Shown piece by piece: positions 50,651-64,000 of a DNA stretch of 64,000 bases. Each line of letters begins with the position of its first letter. Position 1 is the stretch's first letter. The notes under the pieces were generated by a model, which was given only the letters and a program-made list of their open reading frames with translations, ran no database searches and was not told the origin of the DNA. The translations under genes and the position numbers were made by a program. Where the stretch lies: the NCBI GenBank assembly GCA_049889815.1, contig JBMHCR010000026.1, positions 1 through 64,000 on the forward strand, in the 5' to 3' direction. Origin of the DNA: JBPOFY01 sp049889815 (GTDB lineage: Bacteria; Verrucomicrobiota; Verrucomicrobiia; Opitutales; Coraliomargaritaceae).

Positions 50651-51361
50651 ATGGCAGAGAAGCAATCAGTTGACACCTTGCAGGCGTTCCGAGATGCGGC
50701 AGTTCGGGCGGGTATGTGTCCGGCTGCGGCATTACTGGAGCCAGATGCGTTCTCGGGAGCTTCGTTCGCCGTTGGCGGATCGGTTGGCGGCAGAGCTGAG
50801 GTGAAGAGTGGGTCTGTTTGGCGATTGCCGAGGCGGCAGATCTTGGAGTGTGTCTGTGATGGAGCTTCGGTTGGTGGACACAGTTTTCTTGAATCATTGA
50901 TTCGTGCGCCATGGGAATCAGGTATTTTCAGTGTGCTGGTCGATGCTGCTAATGCGTTCGACCCAGCGAGCCTAGATGCAGATTTGACCGCGCGTTTACT
51001 GTGGGTGCGAGTCGCTGATACAAGGCAGCTAGTGCATGCTCTGGACTTGTTGTTGCGCGACGATAATTTTGCTTTGGTCGCAGCAGATATGCGCGGCATG
51101 AGTGCGTGTGCACTGCAGTCTATTCAATCATTCGAGTGGTATCGTCTACAGCGTTTGGCACATCAGCGAGCGGGTGGTTGTGTGGTCTTTTCGGACGCGC
51201 CGTGTGTGCGTTGTGCGGATCAACGAACCTTACTCGCTAGCCGAAGAGTGATCGATGATCTGGATCGTACGCGCCAGGATTTGCTAGCGACTCTTGAAGA
51301 TTCGATTTGTTACCAAAACCGAGGGCAGGTGCTGCGTAGGGATGCGGCGATCGTCGGCTAA
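50651..51361 (+). CDS. imuA: ImuA-like RecA-related mutagenesis protein
   Basis: 236 residues of a RecA/SulA-like fold, recognised mainly from being the first gene of an imuA-imuB-dnaE2 set and from its layout: SVWRLPRRQILECVCDGAS, LESLIRAPWESGIFSVLVDA, RLLWVRVADTRQLVHALDLL, ALVAADMRGMSACALQSIQS and YRLQRLAHQRAGGCVVFSD. No intact Walker A motif is visible, as is usual for ImuA. It is thought to assist ImuB and DnaE2 in error-prone bypass. No lexA gene is nearby. imuB starts 28 bp downstream. Confidence 0.8.
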   Translation: MAEKQSVDTLQAFRDAAVRAGMCPAAALLEPDAFSGASFAVGGSVGGRAEVKSGSVWRLPRRQILECVCDGASVGGHSFLESLIRAPWESGIFSVLVDAANAFDPASLDADLTARLLWVRVADTRQLVHALDLLLRDDNFALVAADMRGMSACALQSIQSFEWYRLQRLAHQRAGGCVVFSDAPCVRCADQRTLLASRRVIDDLDRTRQDLLATLEDSICYQNRGQVLRRDAAIVG

Positions 51362-51389
51362 AGCCGTGTTTCGATGAATACTCGCGGTC

Positions 51390-52876
51390 ATGTATCTGTA
51401 TATCCATATCGAGAATTTTCGCCTATTCGCGGCGCTGCGAGCCTCCTGCAAGAAGTTGCGTGGGCCCGTGGTTCTAGTCGATGAGGATGGGCGCGTCGCC
51501 GAGCTCAATAGTGCAGCGCAGGCAAAGCAGATTCTACCGGGAATGACGATGGCGCGGGCGTTATCGCGCTGCGGCGAGATTGAAGTAATTCATGCGAGCG
51601 CTCGTTCGGAGCGTGCCGCGCAACGGGTTCTCTGGAACGCCTCTTGGCAGATTACGCCACAGATTGAACTCGGCACAGGTACTTCTTTGGGCAGTGCCAC
51701 GCTTGAATTGGTGAAGCCCAATTTTGAGCAACTGAGTGCACAGGTGGATGTATTGATTCGGCGATTGCGTCGTTGTGGTTTGCCCGTGCGCATAGGCGCA
51801 GCATCAACTCCGGATTGGGCGGTGCTTGCGGCAAGTGCTGCCGAGCGTTTTCAGTTCAAACTTTTACCAAATGAGCAACGTATGTGTGAGTTGCTGAGCT
51901 ATCTGCCATTGCAGACTTTGGACTGCTTGAACGACGATCTATGCAGGATCATTGAGGGGTGGGGGATTCGTTCGCTTGCGGCACTGTCGGCATTGTCGCG
52001 GCAGTCCTTAGGCGAACGCCTTGGTTCGATTGGTTTGCAGGCTTGGGATATACTCAATGGTAGGCACAATCGGGTTTTACGTTTTGAAAATATGGAACAG
52101 GATTTTCGAGAGTCGTTCGATTTAGAAGATCCTGTTTATGGAATTGAAGCGTTGAGTTTTCTACTCTGTCGAGCGACTGAAGCGCTCGAGTTGCAGCTCG
52201 TGCAGGCGGGTAAAATGGCGCGATCCGTTTATCTGGATCTTTGGATTGAGCGAGGAGAGCGCTATCATAAATCCATTCGTCTCCCTGAAGCGACTCACCA
52301 GGCCGCACTTTTGGAGCGCTTGCTACGCAATCATCTAGAGCAGGTACGGTTGACGGGGCCTGTTAACAAGTTGCAGCTTGCAGTCGATCCGGTCGATCCA
52401 CTTTCACGTCAGGCAGGACTCTTTGAAAATAGTGTTCGCAACCCGTGGCGATTGCAAGAGACGTTGGATCAGCTCGCAGGGCTGGTTGGCACAGAATCGT
52501 TCGGGTCGCCGCGGCTACTGGATGTTCACCGACCAGATATGTATCGTTTGGACCCGTTGCCGACGGATTTGGAAGAGGCTGCGACAGTGACGCCTTCGAT
52601 GCAGCTCGGTCCCCCGCGTATGGGACCGCCACTTCGGCGTTTTCGCCCACCGGTTCGCGCTGCCGTGCTGCTTCAGCAAAAGCGCCCAGCGCATGTCGAG
52701 TGCGAGCTCGTTACCGGAGCAGTGTGTGATCTAAACGGCCCTTATTTTTTAAATGGTGATTGGGCGGAGGCGGATCATTGGTCTTTCTGTGAATGGGATG
52801 TCGAGATCGAGGGGGCAGGAGTCTTTTGCTTGAGTCGTGAGGCGCAGCGCTGGCAACTTGTGGGAGCTTACGATTG

Positions 52877-52877
<1 letters not shown>
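51390..52877 (+). CDS. imuB: ImuB, Y-family polymerase-like accessory protein
   Basis: 495 residues. The Y-family finger/palm shape is visible (YIHIENFRLFAALRAS, ILPGMTMARALSRCGEIEV, LPVRIGAASTPDWAVLAASA). The two catalytic acidic clusters of real Y polymerases are absent or changed: the first Asp site reads H-I-E-N-F, and the second site reads G-S-A-T-L-E, not S-x-D-E. This loss is typical of ImuB, which bridges the clamp and DnaE2. The stop overlaps the start of dnaE2 by one base (TGATG). Confidence 0.87.
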
Positions 52878-56083
<3,206 letters not shown>

Positions 56084-56167
56084 TTGGGTCTCGTATAATT
56101 TTGGCGACTATGGTTCGGTGAGTTTAAAACTCATCCATATAGGTCGCACTTTGGTCTTTTGTATCTG

Positions 56168-56545
56168 ATGGCATCTGATTCACTTCGCGAAATGAGTATT
56201 GAGCGACAAGAAACTAAACAGCGAATGAGCCGTATCGTTACTCACAACGATACCGTCTATCTTTGCGGACAGGTGGGTGCCGATGCAACCAAGGGCATCA
56301 CCGAGCAGACCGAGACGATGCTTGAGAAGGTCGATGCATTGCTGCTTCAGGCTGGTTCGAGCCGTGAGCATATATTGTCAGCAACGATCTATGTGCGAGA
56401 TATGAAGGACTTTGCCGCGATGAATGCGGTCTGGGATGCGTGGGTGCCTGAGGGGCATGCGCCGGCACGCGCATGTGTGGAAGCACGAATGGCAAGGCCA
56501 GAGCTTTTGGTCGAGATCTCCGTGGTGGCCGCGCTTAAGCGATAG
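56168..56545 (+). CDS. RidA family protein
   Basis: 125 residues from the ATG at 56168; a Met at 56192 is also possible. Rid motifs: VYLCGQVGADATKGITEQTE, then LLLQAGSSREHILSATIYVRD and GHAPARACVEARMARPELLVEI with the active-site Arg. RidA hydrolyses reactive enamine/imine intermediates to protect pyridoxal enzymes; other Rid clades bind small molecules. It is on the same strand as dnaE2, with an 84-bp gap. Confidence 0.87.
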   Translation: MASDSLREMSIERQETKQRMSRIVTHNDTVYLCGQVGADATKGITEQTETMLEKVDALLLQAGSSREHILSATIYVRDMKDFAAMNAVWDAWVPEGHAPARACVEARMARPELLVEISVVAALKR

Positions 56546-56734
56546 CCTCGAAGGTCGACCTGCTACAGTTGCTGCATATCTATTCTAGCAAAACAATTCG
56601 GTGCGTCTGCGGTTCAACTTGAACTGCGTGGATTCAAAATTCTGGGCGAATCGTCTAAATCCAATACCCAACTTACCAACGCATGCGTGTGACTCCTTTG
56701 GCCTTCGTAGCCCTACGCTGGCGTCGATAGACGC

Positions 56735-57040
56735 TTACTGCTTAATAAACTTTTCGCCGCGGAGGACTTGCACTTCGGAAAGCCAGGCAATTACTGAAAA
56801 GTCCTCGAAATACCGGTCGTTTAGGTCGTCCAGGATCGCGTCGGCAGTTTCGGCAGTTACGATCGTTTCAATCTTAGTATTTCTGCCTTCCCAGTCGCTG
56901 GTGTGCGCTCCGCGAGAGCCTTCGCCCTCAACTTTGGTAAGCGTGTGACCCGTTGAACCGCGTTTCTTGATCATCCCGATGATTCGGTCGACGAGCAGAC
57001 TCTCGGTAATGATGGTAATTTTAGTCAGCTTAACTTTCAT
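56735..57040 (-). CDS. sbtB: SbtB-like P-II-type signalling protein
   Basis: 101 residues of P-II-like fold: KVKLTKITIITESLLVDRII, HTLTKVEGEGSRGAHTSD (T-loop region) and VIAWLSEVQVLRGEKF, which matches the SbtB end. Cyanobacterial SbtB has a C-terminal C-G-P-x-G-C redox loop; it is absent here. SbtB proteins bind cAMP/AMP/ATP and block SbtA when carbon is ample. It is 12 bp downstream of sbtA on the same strand, as expected. Confidence 0.85.
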   Translation of the reverse strand: MKVKLTKITIITESLLVDRIIGMIKKRGSTGHTLTKVEGEGSRGAHTSDWEGRNTKIETIVTAETADAILDDLNDRYFEDFSVIAWLSEVQVLRGEKFIKQ

Positions 57041-57052
57041 GGAAACGTGATA

Positions 57053-58015
57053 TTAGGATCCGAAGAGGTTTGCACAGAATTGGGCGAAGGAGAGCAGGAG
57101 CGGTATGCCGACCGCGAGGTTAAATGGAAAGGTGATGCCGAGCGCCATGGTCAGATAGATTCCGGGGCTTGCCTTGGGCAGGGCGATCCGGACTGCTGCT
57201 GGTGCAGCAATGTAAGATGCGCTGCCTGTCATCGCTCCAAGTACCGCAGCTCCACCTGCAGTCATACCTGCGAGGGTGCCCGCCAGTGTGCCAAGCATAC
57301 CGTGTACCACAGGTAAGAGGCAGCCAACAAATAGGATGCGCCAGCCCGCTTTTCTTACGTCAGCGATTCGGCGTGCAGCAACGATGCCGAGCTCCAGCAA
57401 GAATAGGCAGAGCATACCTTTGAAAGGATCGATGAAGAGCGGCGCTACTGCCTCAATCTTTACCGCTCCACAGAGTGCACCGATCACCATGCCACCAATC
57501 AATAGAAAGATACTTTTTCCGGTGATCACTTCACGCACAGCCTCTTTCATGCCGCCGCTGCTGCGCTTGCTTGCAAGCAAAAGTCCGATCACGATGCCGG
57601 GAATTTCCAATACGGCGACGAGGGCAGGGAGGAAGCCATCCGCCGGAATGTTAGCGACCTTTGCAGCTTCAATTGCAGCGAGAAAGGTTACCGCCGAGAC
57701 GGATCCATAGTGTGCAGCCGTTGCTGCTGCATTGACTCTGGATAGACGACCGAGTCCGGTCAGGGCAAAGAAAGCCGTGATGGGCGTGATCACACCTAAT
57801 ACAAGCGTCACAGCGATTGGAGCCACCAGTTGGGTGATCGGTGTTTCGGCCAGAGCGACCCCCCCCTTGAGCCCGATCGCGAAAAGTAAATAAATCGAGA
57901 GCGCCTGATAGATGGAGTCGGGAATTTCCAAATCGCTTTTCACCCAATGCGCTGACATCCCCAGAATGAAGGCGAGCGTTACGGGTGAGACAATGTTTTG
58001 TAAAACGAGATCCAT
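57053..58015 (-). CDS. sbtA: sodium-dependent bicarbonate transporter SbtA
   Basis: 320 residues with about ten hydrophobic segments in two inverted halves. SbtA-type blocks: FILGMSAHWVKSDLEIPDSI, LFAIGLKGGVALAE, VNAAATAAHYGSVSAVTFLA, and its mirror AAVLGAMTGSASYIAAPAAV. The Gly/Ser-rich S-V-S-A-V and G-S-A-S-Y-I parts form the bicarbonate/Na+ site. It imports HCO3-, presumably feeding carboxylases in this heterotroph. It has its own 5' gap and precedes sbtB. Confidence 0.92.
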   Translation of the reverse strand: MDLVLQNIVSPVTLAFILGMSAHWVKSDLEIPDSIYQALSIYLLFAIGLKGGVALAETPITQLVAPIAVTLVLGVITPITAFFALTGLGRLSRVNAAATAAHYGSVSAVTFLAAIEAAKVANIPADGFLPALVAVLEIPGIVIGLLLASKRSSGGMKEAVREVITGKSIFLLIGGMVIGALCGAVKIEAVAPLFIDPFKGMLCLFLLELGIVAARRIADVRKAGWRILFVGCLLPVVHGMLGTLAGTLAGMTAGGAAVLGAMTGSASYIAAPAAVRIALPKASPGIYLTMALGITFPFNLAVGIPLLLSFAQFCANLFGS

Positions 58016-58458
58016 TAGCCTATAGTGAATCTCAATCAGGCCTCAGAGAACAAACATAAAATACAGGCCGTTTTTTATCTCAGGTGGCAGTGAGCTCGGC
58101 CAGATTGTAAAGATTTTGTTTGGGTTGCGTTGATTCAGCAGTTGCATTCCACTTCGCGGTTTTCGGTCTGTGAAGGGATTCCTCTATTTTGAATCAACAA
58201 GGATGCTCTAATCCGTCCGACTCAGTGGAAGTGAGGAGACATGTATTGTTGGGTGTTTATTGTCTAGTGATGTGGGAAAGACCTGATTATCCGTAATTCC
58301 TAAAGATCAACAATTAAGTAGGGGTGTGTGGTTTTGGCACTGTGTCTGCCCTCTGTGGTTCAATGTCGCCGCCGGTGGTTCGGAGCCCAAAGAAACCGGG
58401 CAGCGGTCGAAAGTGGAGGTTGAGATTCTATCTTTTGTAGATGCCCTCTATCAAAACT
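58016..58458. other. intergenic stretch upstream of sbtA, no supported gene
   Basis: 443 bp between sbtA (minus) and the small ORF ending at 58459. It should hold the sbtA promoter, but no clear -35/-10 pair or operator stood out. Open frames here are short, unusual in composition and unsupported. Confidence 0.4.
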
Positions 58459-58689
58459 CTACCGCAGCGAGGCGTAATAAGGCTCAACCGTTTCAAGGTG
58501 CCCTTGTACGATCTTCGCAATCGCTTCGGCGGGCAGCTCGCCCTTGTGCAGCTCGAAAATGGCTACTAGCAGCGAAAGCTCGATATCCATCTTTTTTGGA
58601 GTCGTCGCCTTCATCTCTGCTAGGATCTCCAACGCCTTACTTTCGGCTTTCTTGTAGTATTTGAAATTTTCCTCGTTCGGTGTAGTCAT
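58459..58689 (-). CDS. small hypothetical protein
   Basis: 76 residues: MTTPNEENFKYYKKAESKAL, then SLLVAIFELHKGELPAEAIA and VEPYYASLR. Charged, helical, no signal peptide. No family recognised; the regular amphipathic pattern and ATG start make it a plausible small cytoplasmic protein. It is 46 bp downstream of a TPR-like membrane protein gene on the same strand. Confidence 0.55.
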   Translation of the reverse strand: MTTPNEENFKYYKKAESKALEILAEMKATTPKKMDIELSLLVAIFELHKGELPAEAIAKIVQGHLETVEPYYASLR

Positions 58690-58735
58690 GGGCTTGAGAA
58701 TTATTTGATGGTCTTGTGGTCAAGCCACTGGGGAG

Positions 58736-59575
58736 CTAGAAACCACGCTGATTGCGCGTATTGCCGCGCAAACGCTGCTGTTTCACCGGGGGTGGATTCT
58801 CCAAATAAAGGCTATACCATTGTTCCCCGAGTCCCGCATTGGAAAAGCTTTTTTCGCGATTGTTGGAAAGGTGTTCCCAGTTCTTTTTGAAGGTATCGTT
58901 ACCGGTTGCTTCTTTGGCCTTCAGTAAGACACTTCGAGCTTCATCAGGCTCGCCTATCTGAAGGTAGATCCACGACATCAGGCCGTAGAGCAAAGTGCCG
59001 CGGTCGCCTCGAAACCACCGTATCTTGCGCTTAAAGATCTTTTCCGCGCCGGCCAAATCATCATTCTTAAAGCAGCGAGCCATTCTCATAGCTACCGCCA
59101 TGGGTTCGATCATCATCGGGCCCCTGAAGATTCCGCAGGTGGTAAGGATCTCGTCCGCTTTATCGAACTCCTTGAGCTGATAGTGAAATTGAAAGCGCAT
59201 GGTCGCAATTTGTCGGCCTGTGAGCAGTGACCACTTGCGGAAAGGTTCGAGACCCTTGGTAAGCTCTAGGCCTTCCCGAAGCAGTGCCTTTTGATCCTTT
59301 TCAAGTTGTTGCTGTATCTGCTTTAGGCTCCCACCTGGTTTGCTCTGGAACTGTTGTACTTTCCATTGCATCCGTCTTTGACCGGCCTCCATGCTTTCCT
59401 GAAGTGCTCTCTGAGCCCCAGCCATCTTTTTCCGAACCAGGAAACCGATCAGAAAAAACGTGCCGAAAAATCCGGCCACACTAAAGAAGATCGTCGTCCC
59501 TTCACGAAACTGCGAAGTGATCGAGATACCTGCAATTACAAGGGCGACCAGTGCTGGGATTAGAAGCGAAAACAT
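58736..59575 (-). CDS. membrane-anchored TPR-like protein, function unknown
   Basis: 279 residues. Two N-terminal hydrophobic segments (LLIPALVALVIAGISI and FFSVAGFFGTFFLIGFLV) precede a coiled coil (about 60-110: QRRMQWKVQQ and QIQQQLEKDQKALL). The rest is helical with TPR-like pairs (FHYQLKEFDKADEILTTCG, ARCFKNDDLAGAEKIFKRKI, LQIGEPDEARSVLLKAKEAT). This suggests an inner-membrane scaffold. No catalytic motif. Function unknown. Confidence 0.65.
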   Translation of the reverse strand: MFSLLIPALVALVIAGISITSQFREGTTIFFSVAGFFGTFFLIGFLVRKKMAGAQRALQESMEAGQRRMQWKVQQFQSKPGGSLKQIQQQLEKDQKALLREGLELTKGLEPFRKWSLLTGRQIATMRFQFHYQLKEFDKADEILTTCGIFRGPMMIEPMAVAMRMARCFKNDDLAGAEKIFKRKIRWFRGDRGTLLYGLMSWIYLQIGEPDEARSVLLKAKEATGNDTFKKNWEHLSNNREKSFSNAGLGEQWYSLYLENPPPVKQQRLRGNTRNQRGF

Positions 59576-59785
59576 AATTGTATCTGTTTGTTGATTTTTA
59601 GAAAAGAGGACATCAGCACCAGAAAGGCGTTAAAGGTCAAGCTTACGACCGAACCGTAGCAGGTTGCTTTTAAAATGGGCAGATCGTTTGAAGCCCGAGA
59701 TTTTTTGTCTTCGAACTATCGATTCTGCTAACCTGAAGTATTTTAAACAGTTGACCCAATTTAATTCAGTAGCCCATAAAACCGA

Positions 59786-60838
59786 GTGCAGGTCCCACAA
59801 AAAGATTCCCAACCACACCCGAAATCGGTACCAGCGCCATGCGCTGAATCCGTAAATTGGCGAGAGATTGTAGCTAAATATCAGAAACCGTGCCCGAAGA
59901 AGAGTTGTTGGCAGATCATAAACTCGATCGGGCCCTACCTACTGTTGTGGACTTCCATGTGCATCACTGTGCAGTATTCCTTACTTGGTACGCTCCTTCT
60001 TGCGGGACTTGCTGGCTTATTTTTGGTACGTATTTTTATTATTTTCCATGACTGTGGGCACGGATCGTTTTTCAAATCTAAACGTGCCAATAATGTGCTC
60101 GGTTTTATCACCGGAATCATGACGTTCACACCATACCGCTATTGGCGCTGGCAACATGCCGTGCACCATGGCACATCTGGTAATTTGGATCACCGTGGGA
60201 CTGGCGACATCTGGACGATGACAGTGAAGGAGTATCGAGCGGCTTCACCATGGATGCGCTTCCGTTATGTGGTTTCGCGCAATCCGATCGTGGTCTTTGT
60301 TGTCGCGCCGCTTGGTTTGTTTTGGTTGTACCACCGATTCGCCTTCGATGGGGCCAGCAAGCGGGACCGCAGTTCCGTTCTATGGACTAATCTGGCCCTA
60401 CTCGTTTATGTCATCGCGATGGGCTCGTTGATCGGCTTTTGGAATTACTTTTGGATTCAGCTGACTGTTACCTTGGTTTCGGGCACTGCTGGCGTCTGGT
60501 TGTTCTACGTTCAGCATCAGTTCGAAGATACTTACTGGCGTAAGGCCGATGAGTGGGACTACCTCACCTCAGCCATGCAGGGCAGTAGCTACTATAAGTT
60601 GCCCAAGTTATTACAGTGGTTTTCCGGCAATATTGGCTTCCACCACATCCACCATCTCAGTTCACGAATACCTAACTATAACTTGGAGGCCTGCCACAAT
60701 GCAGAACCTTTTTTCCAACAAGTGCCGGAACTGACCTTACGCTCGAGTTTTCGGTCAGTGCATTTGCGTCTCTGGGATGAAGAAAGCGGAAAGCTGGTTG
60801 GCTACAAACACCTTCGACGAACTAAGCAAGCGGCCTAG
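59786..60838 (+). CDS. membrane fatty acid desaturase
   Basis: 350 residues from a GTG start, with four or so hydrophobic helices. Three histidine boxes bind di-iron: HDCGH (in FIIFHDCGHGSFF), HAVHH (in WRWQHAVHHGTSG) and HHIHH (in IGFHHIHHLSSRIPNY). This is the desaturase/omega hydroxylase class. It introduces a double bond into membrane acyl chains or a carotenoid-type substrate; which is unclear. The box spacing (HxxxH, HxxHH, HxxHH) fits acyl-lipid desaturases. Confidence 0.9.
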   Translation: MQVPQKDSQPHPKSVPAPCAESVNWREIVAKYQKPCPKKSCWQIINSIGPYLLLWTSMCITVQYSLLGTLLLAGLAGLFLVRIFIIFHDCGHGSFFKSKRANNVLGFITGIMTFTPYRYWRWQHAVHHGTSGNLDHRGTGDIWTMTVKEYRAASPWMRFRYVVSRNPIVVFVVAPLGLFWLYHRFAFDGASKRDRSSVLWTNLALLVYVIAMGSLIGFWNYFWIQLTVTLVSGTAGVWLFYVQHQFEDTYWRKADEWDYLTSAMQGSSYYKLPKLLQWFSGNIGFHHIHHLSSRIPNYNLEACHNAEPFFQQVPELTLRSSFRSVHLRLWDEESGKLVGYKHLRRTKQAA

Positions 60839-61223
60839 TACTTTGTGGGCTATCAAATTTAACGTATTGATCGCTCTGGTGCGTTATGGATGAGCAGACC
60901 GCGTGGACCATATCTGGACCTCGACATGGATTCTCTCCACTTTGTGTTCGCGCAGCTAAATTTGCCGCCGTCGCGCCCTCGGAGTGCGGGTCCCTTATCG
61001 CTGGCAACCTATTCTGTGTCATTCCCAGGAGCCGCGTCATGCGGCGCACAATGTCAGCCAAACTGTCTACGTATGTTTTGGAACTCTTTGATCTGCGGTC
61101 TTTTACACCGGTGGATTCATCCTCGGGGGGCAGCACATTTAGGCCGCACGAAACAGTGTTTCGAGCATGAGATGCCGGTGTTGGCGCCCTATCGGCTATG
61201 TGTGAGGAGGTCGAGTTTTGTGA
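60839..61223. other. gap between desaturase and secreted protein, no supported gene
   Basis: 385 bp with open frames on both strands, none with a recognisable family or convincing start. GC-rich patches might be decayed repeat DNA, but no clear inverted units were found by eye. Confidence 0.4.
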
Positions 61224-62189
61224 TTACTGATTCCGGATCACGCGGTAAAATCCCTTGGTAGTGGTGATGGGGCTGACATTGTAAGTGGTTTCACTCACTC
61301 CAGCATCTGCGGGGTATGCGGTGGCGAGGTTGCTCCAACTCGCACTGTTACTGAGGTCGCCGAGGTCGTCGGTGAATTGGATGTCAAACGTTTCTCCTTC
61401 AACGGACGGAAAGGTGAGGGTTGCGGTGGATTCATCGACATCGACCAGGATGCTGTCTACGGCGAACACTTCATCTGTTCCACCACCGGATCCTCCTGAT
61501 GTGCCAACGAATCCGAGATTGTCGTAGTAAACTCCCGTGTCTCCATAGTTGTCAGCGGTAGAGCTGAAACCGATTTGAACGAGTTCTCCAACCCAGTCAG
61601 CGGCGATTTGTAGTTCTACCGAGCCTCCTGTCCAGAGAGTGCCTAGCGCAGTGGTGTCGAATTCGTCATAGCCCAGAGTCTCGTAGGTGCTATCACTGAT
61701 TTTAAGGACCTTGATGAACACATTAGCCGTGGAATCACCAGAGATGTTTCCCTGTTTGGCGTCAAAAGAGAAACTGATTGTTTCCCCAACATCACCCAGG
61801 CTGATCGTTCCGATGTCTTTGTAAACGAGTGCTTCTACGCGGCGATCTGATCCATCAGCGTGGGATTCGTTGTTGTAGTCATTGTAAATGTTTAGCTGGT
61901 TGGAACCTTGATTCTCGCCTCCTTCACCGCTTGCGATACCGGAGAACGCACTGCCTCCGTTTGGGGCGGGGTATTCACCGAAATAGCCGTAGACATAAGT
62001 TCCATCTGATTCAAAAACGTTTCCACCGACGAACCAACCTGCCGCGGAGAAATCATTGGGGAAGATTCCTTCCTGTCCGGCGGTCATGGCTTCAAAGTCT
62101 TCGGTAAATGAGACGAGTTGTCCAGAGACCGAGGACGAGAGGGAGGCGACGAGTACAGAGACAACGAGGAAGGGCTTGCTTGTTTTCAT
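61224..62189 (-). CDS. secreted beta-rich protein, function unknown
   Basis: 321 residues with a signal peptide (about 1-23, to VSGQ). The mature N-terminal domain (about 25-230) has a jelly-roll look, opening FTEDFEAMTAGQ and containing ISFSFDAKQGNISGD and VGELVQIGFSSTADNYGD, as in carbohydrate- or surface-binding domains. A Gly-rich linker (GTSGGSGGGTDE) leads to a C-terminal domain like those ending verrucomicrobial exported proteins (FDIQFTDDLGDLSNSASW, then TTKGFYRVIRNQ). No PEP-CTERM signal. No catalytic motif. Confidence 0.65.
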   Translation of the reverse strand: MKTSKPFLVVSVLVASLSSSVSGQLVSFTEDFEAMTAGQEGIFPNDFSAAGWFVGGNVFESDGTYVYGYFGEYPAPNGGSAFSGIASGEGGENQGSNQLNIYNDYNNESHADGSDRRVEALVYKDIGTISLGDVGETISFSFDAKQGNISGDSTANVFIKVLKISDSTYETLGYDEFDTTALGTLWTGGSVELQIAADWVGELVQIGFSSTADNYGDTGVYYDNLGFVGTSGGSGGGTDEVFAVDSILVDVDESTATLTFPSVEGETFDIQFTDDLGDLSNSASWSNLATAYPADAGVSETTYNVSPITTTKGFYRVIRNQ

Positions 62190-62312
62190 AGAGGTAGCAG
62201 TGGCTAGGGTCGGGGTTTGAGTAAGAGTTTATTGAAATGTTACAGAAAAGGGGGGTTTTTTCGTCGGTCAAACGGAAAATATAAGGATTCCTCTGTTTAG
62301 ATGGTATGTCGA

Positions 62313-62444
62313 TTATTCCTCGACGACAGGAATCGCTTTAAATGGCCGAATTCGCTCGCGCATTTTGAACTCAGCTCGTGAAAAACCTTTATCCATCCCA
62401 CCAGCTCCGGAAAATAGGCTAATTGCTTTTTTTGTTTTAGACAT
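62313..62444 (-). pseudogene. C5-cytosine DNA methyltransferase N-terminal fragment
   Basis: 43 residues from the ATG at 62444: SKTKKAISLFSGAGGMDKGF is the usual start of a Dcm-type enzyme, with SAM motif I F-S-G-A-G-G. The frame then reads SRAEFKMRERIRPFKAIPV and stops after VVEE. The catalytic Pro-Cys motif and everything beyond are missing. It lies just downstream of purL and appears to be a remnant of a lost restriction-modification or orphan methylase gene. Confidence 0.65.
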
Positions 62445-62482
62445 GAGGATGGAATTTACAAAAGTTCGCGATATGAGCTCAA

Positions 62483-64000
<1,518 letters not shown>

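Noticed and set aside
56706..56717. Small CGTAG-CC-CTACG hairpin between ridA and sbtB
   Set aside because: Only five stem pairs with a 2-nt loop and no T tract; too weak to call a terminator or repeat.
60886..61170. Open frames on both strands in the desaturase-secreted protein gap
   Set aside because: No recognised family, odd composition, and the frames on the two strands overlap. I regard this as non-coding or decayed DNA.

Overview
This 64 kb window reads as a chromosome segment of a marine-type Verrucomicrobiota, most likely Opitutae/Puniceicoccales. Taxonomy is inferred from gene content only. The pointers are a PEP-CTERM secreted protein beside a TIGR02597-family protein, two DUF1080 (3-keto-glycoside hydrolase) proteins, a sulfatase, SHD1-like and SHOCT domains, Gram-negative envelope genes (lpxA, an LptF/G permease, ArnT-like glycosyltransferases), many starts with no clear Shine-Dalgarno sequence, and moderate GC. 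I saw no rRNA, tRNA, CRISPR array, complete insertion sequence or prophage.

Layout. 0-9 kb: the end of rpmE and its terminator, two secreted unknowns, then a minus-strand housekeeping run (MscS channel, tlyA, nadK, cca), and on the plus strand a cytochrome c-PQQ dehydrogenase and rsmJ. 9-12 kb: a repeat-bearing gap, M29 aminopeptidase, hemW and a NYN ribonuclease. 12-18.4 kb: an envelope-glycan block with an ArnC-like GT2, a LAB_N small membrane protein, two ArnT-like transferases and two PAP2 phosphatases. 18.7-32.5 kb: mostly core metabolism and envelope genes (DUF2851, lpxA, pdxA, an oppF-like ATPase, ispD, pyrF, ispE, ptsI, an alanine symporter, LptF/G, an rRNA methyltransferase) plus a truncated glycosyltransferase.

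33-44.5 kb is an accessory carbohydrate region: DUF1080 proteins flanking a sugar isomerase, a sulfatase, a GPH-type sugar symporter, a TIGR02597/PEP-CTERM pair, and a three-gene De Ley-Doudoroff-type sugar-acid operon (enolase-superfamily dehydratase, KDPG/KDPGal aldolase, KDG kinase). 44.5-49 kb is a photolyase/cryptochrome neighbourhood: a photolyase-family protein with its two domains in swapped order is divergent from a normal-order photolyase, a long inverted repeat lies between them, and DUF2805, DUF3253 and DoxX-like genes surround them. 50.6-56.1 kb is an imuA-imuB-dnaE2 mutagenesis cassette behind a strong palindrome. 56.7-58 kb is an SbtA/SbtB bicarbonate-uptake pair. The window ends with a desaturase, a secreted protein, a DNA cytosine methyltransferase fragment and the 3' part of purL.

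Most unusual features: purL carries hairpin-forming repeat DNA read in frame, in two places; the photolyase-family protein has permuted domains with a candidate operator at its start codon; and the mutagenesis cassette has an operator-like palindrome unlike the LexA motif I know for this phylum.
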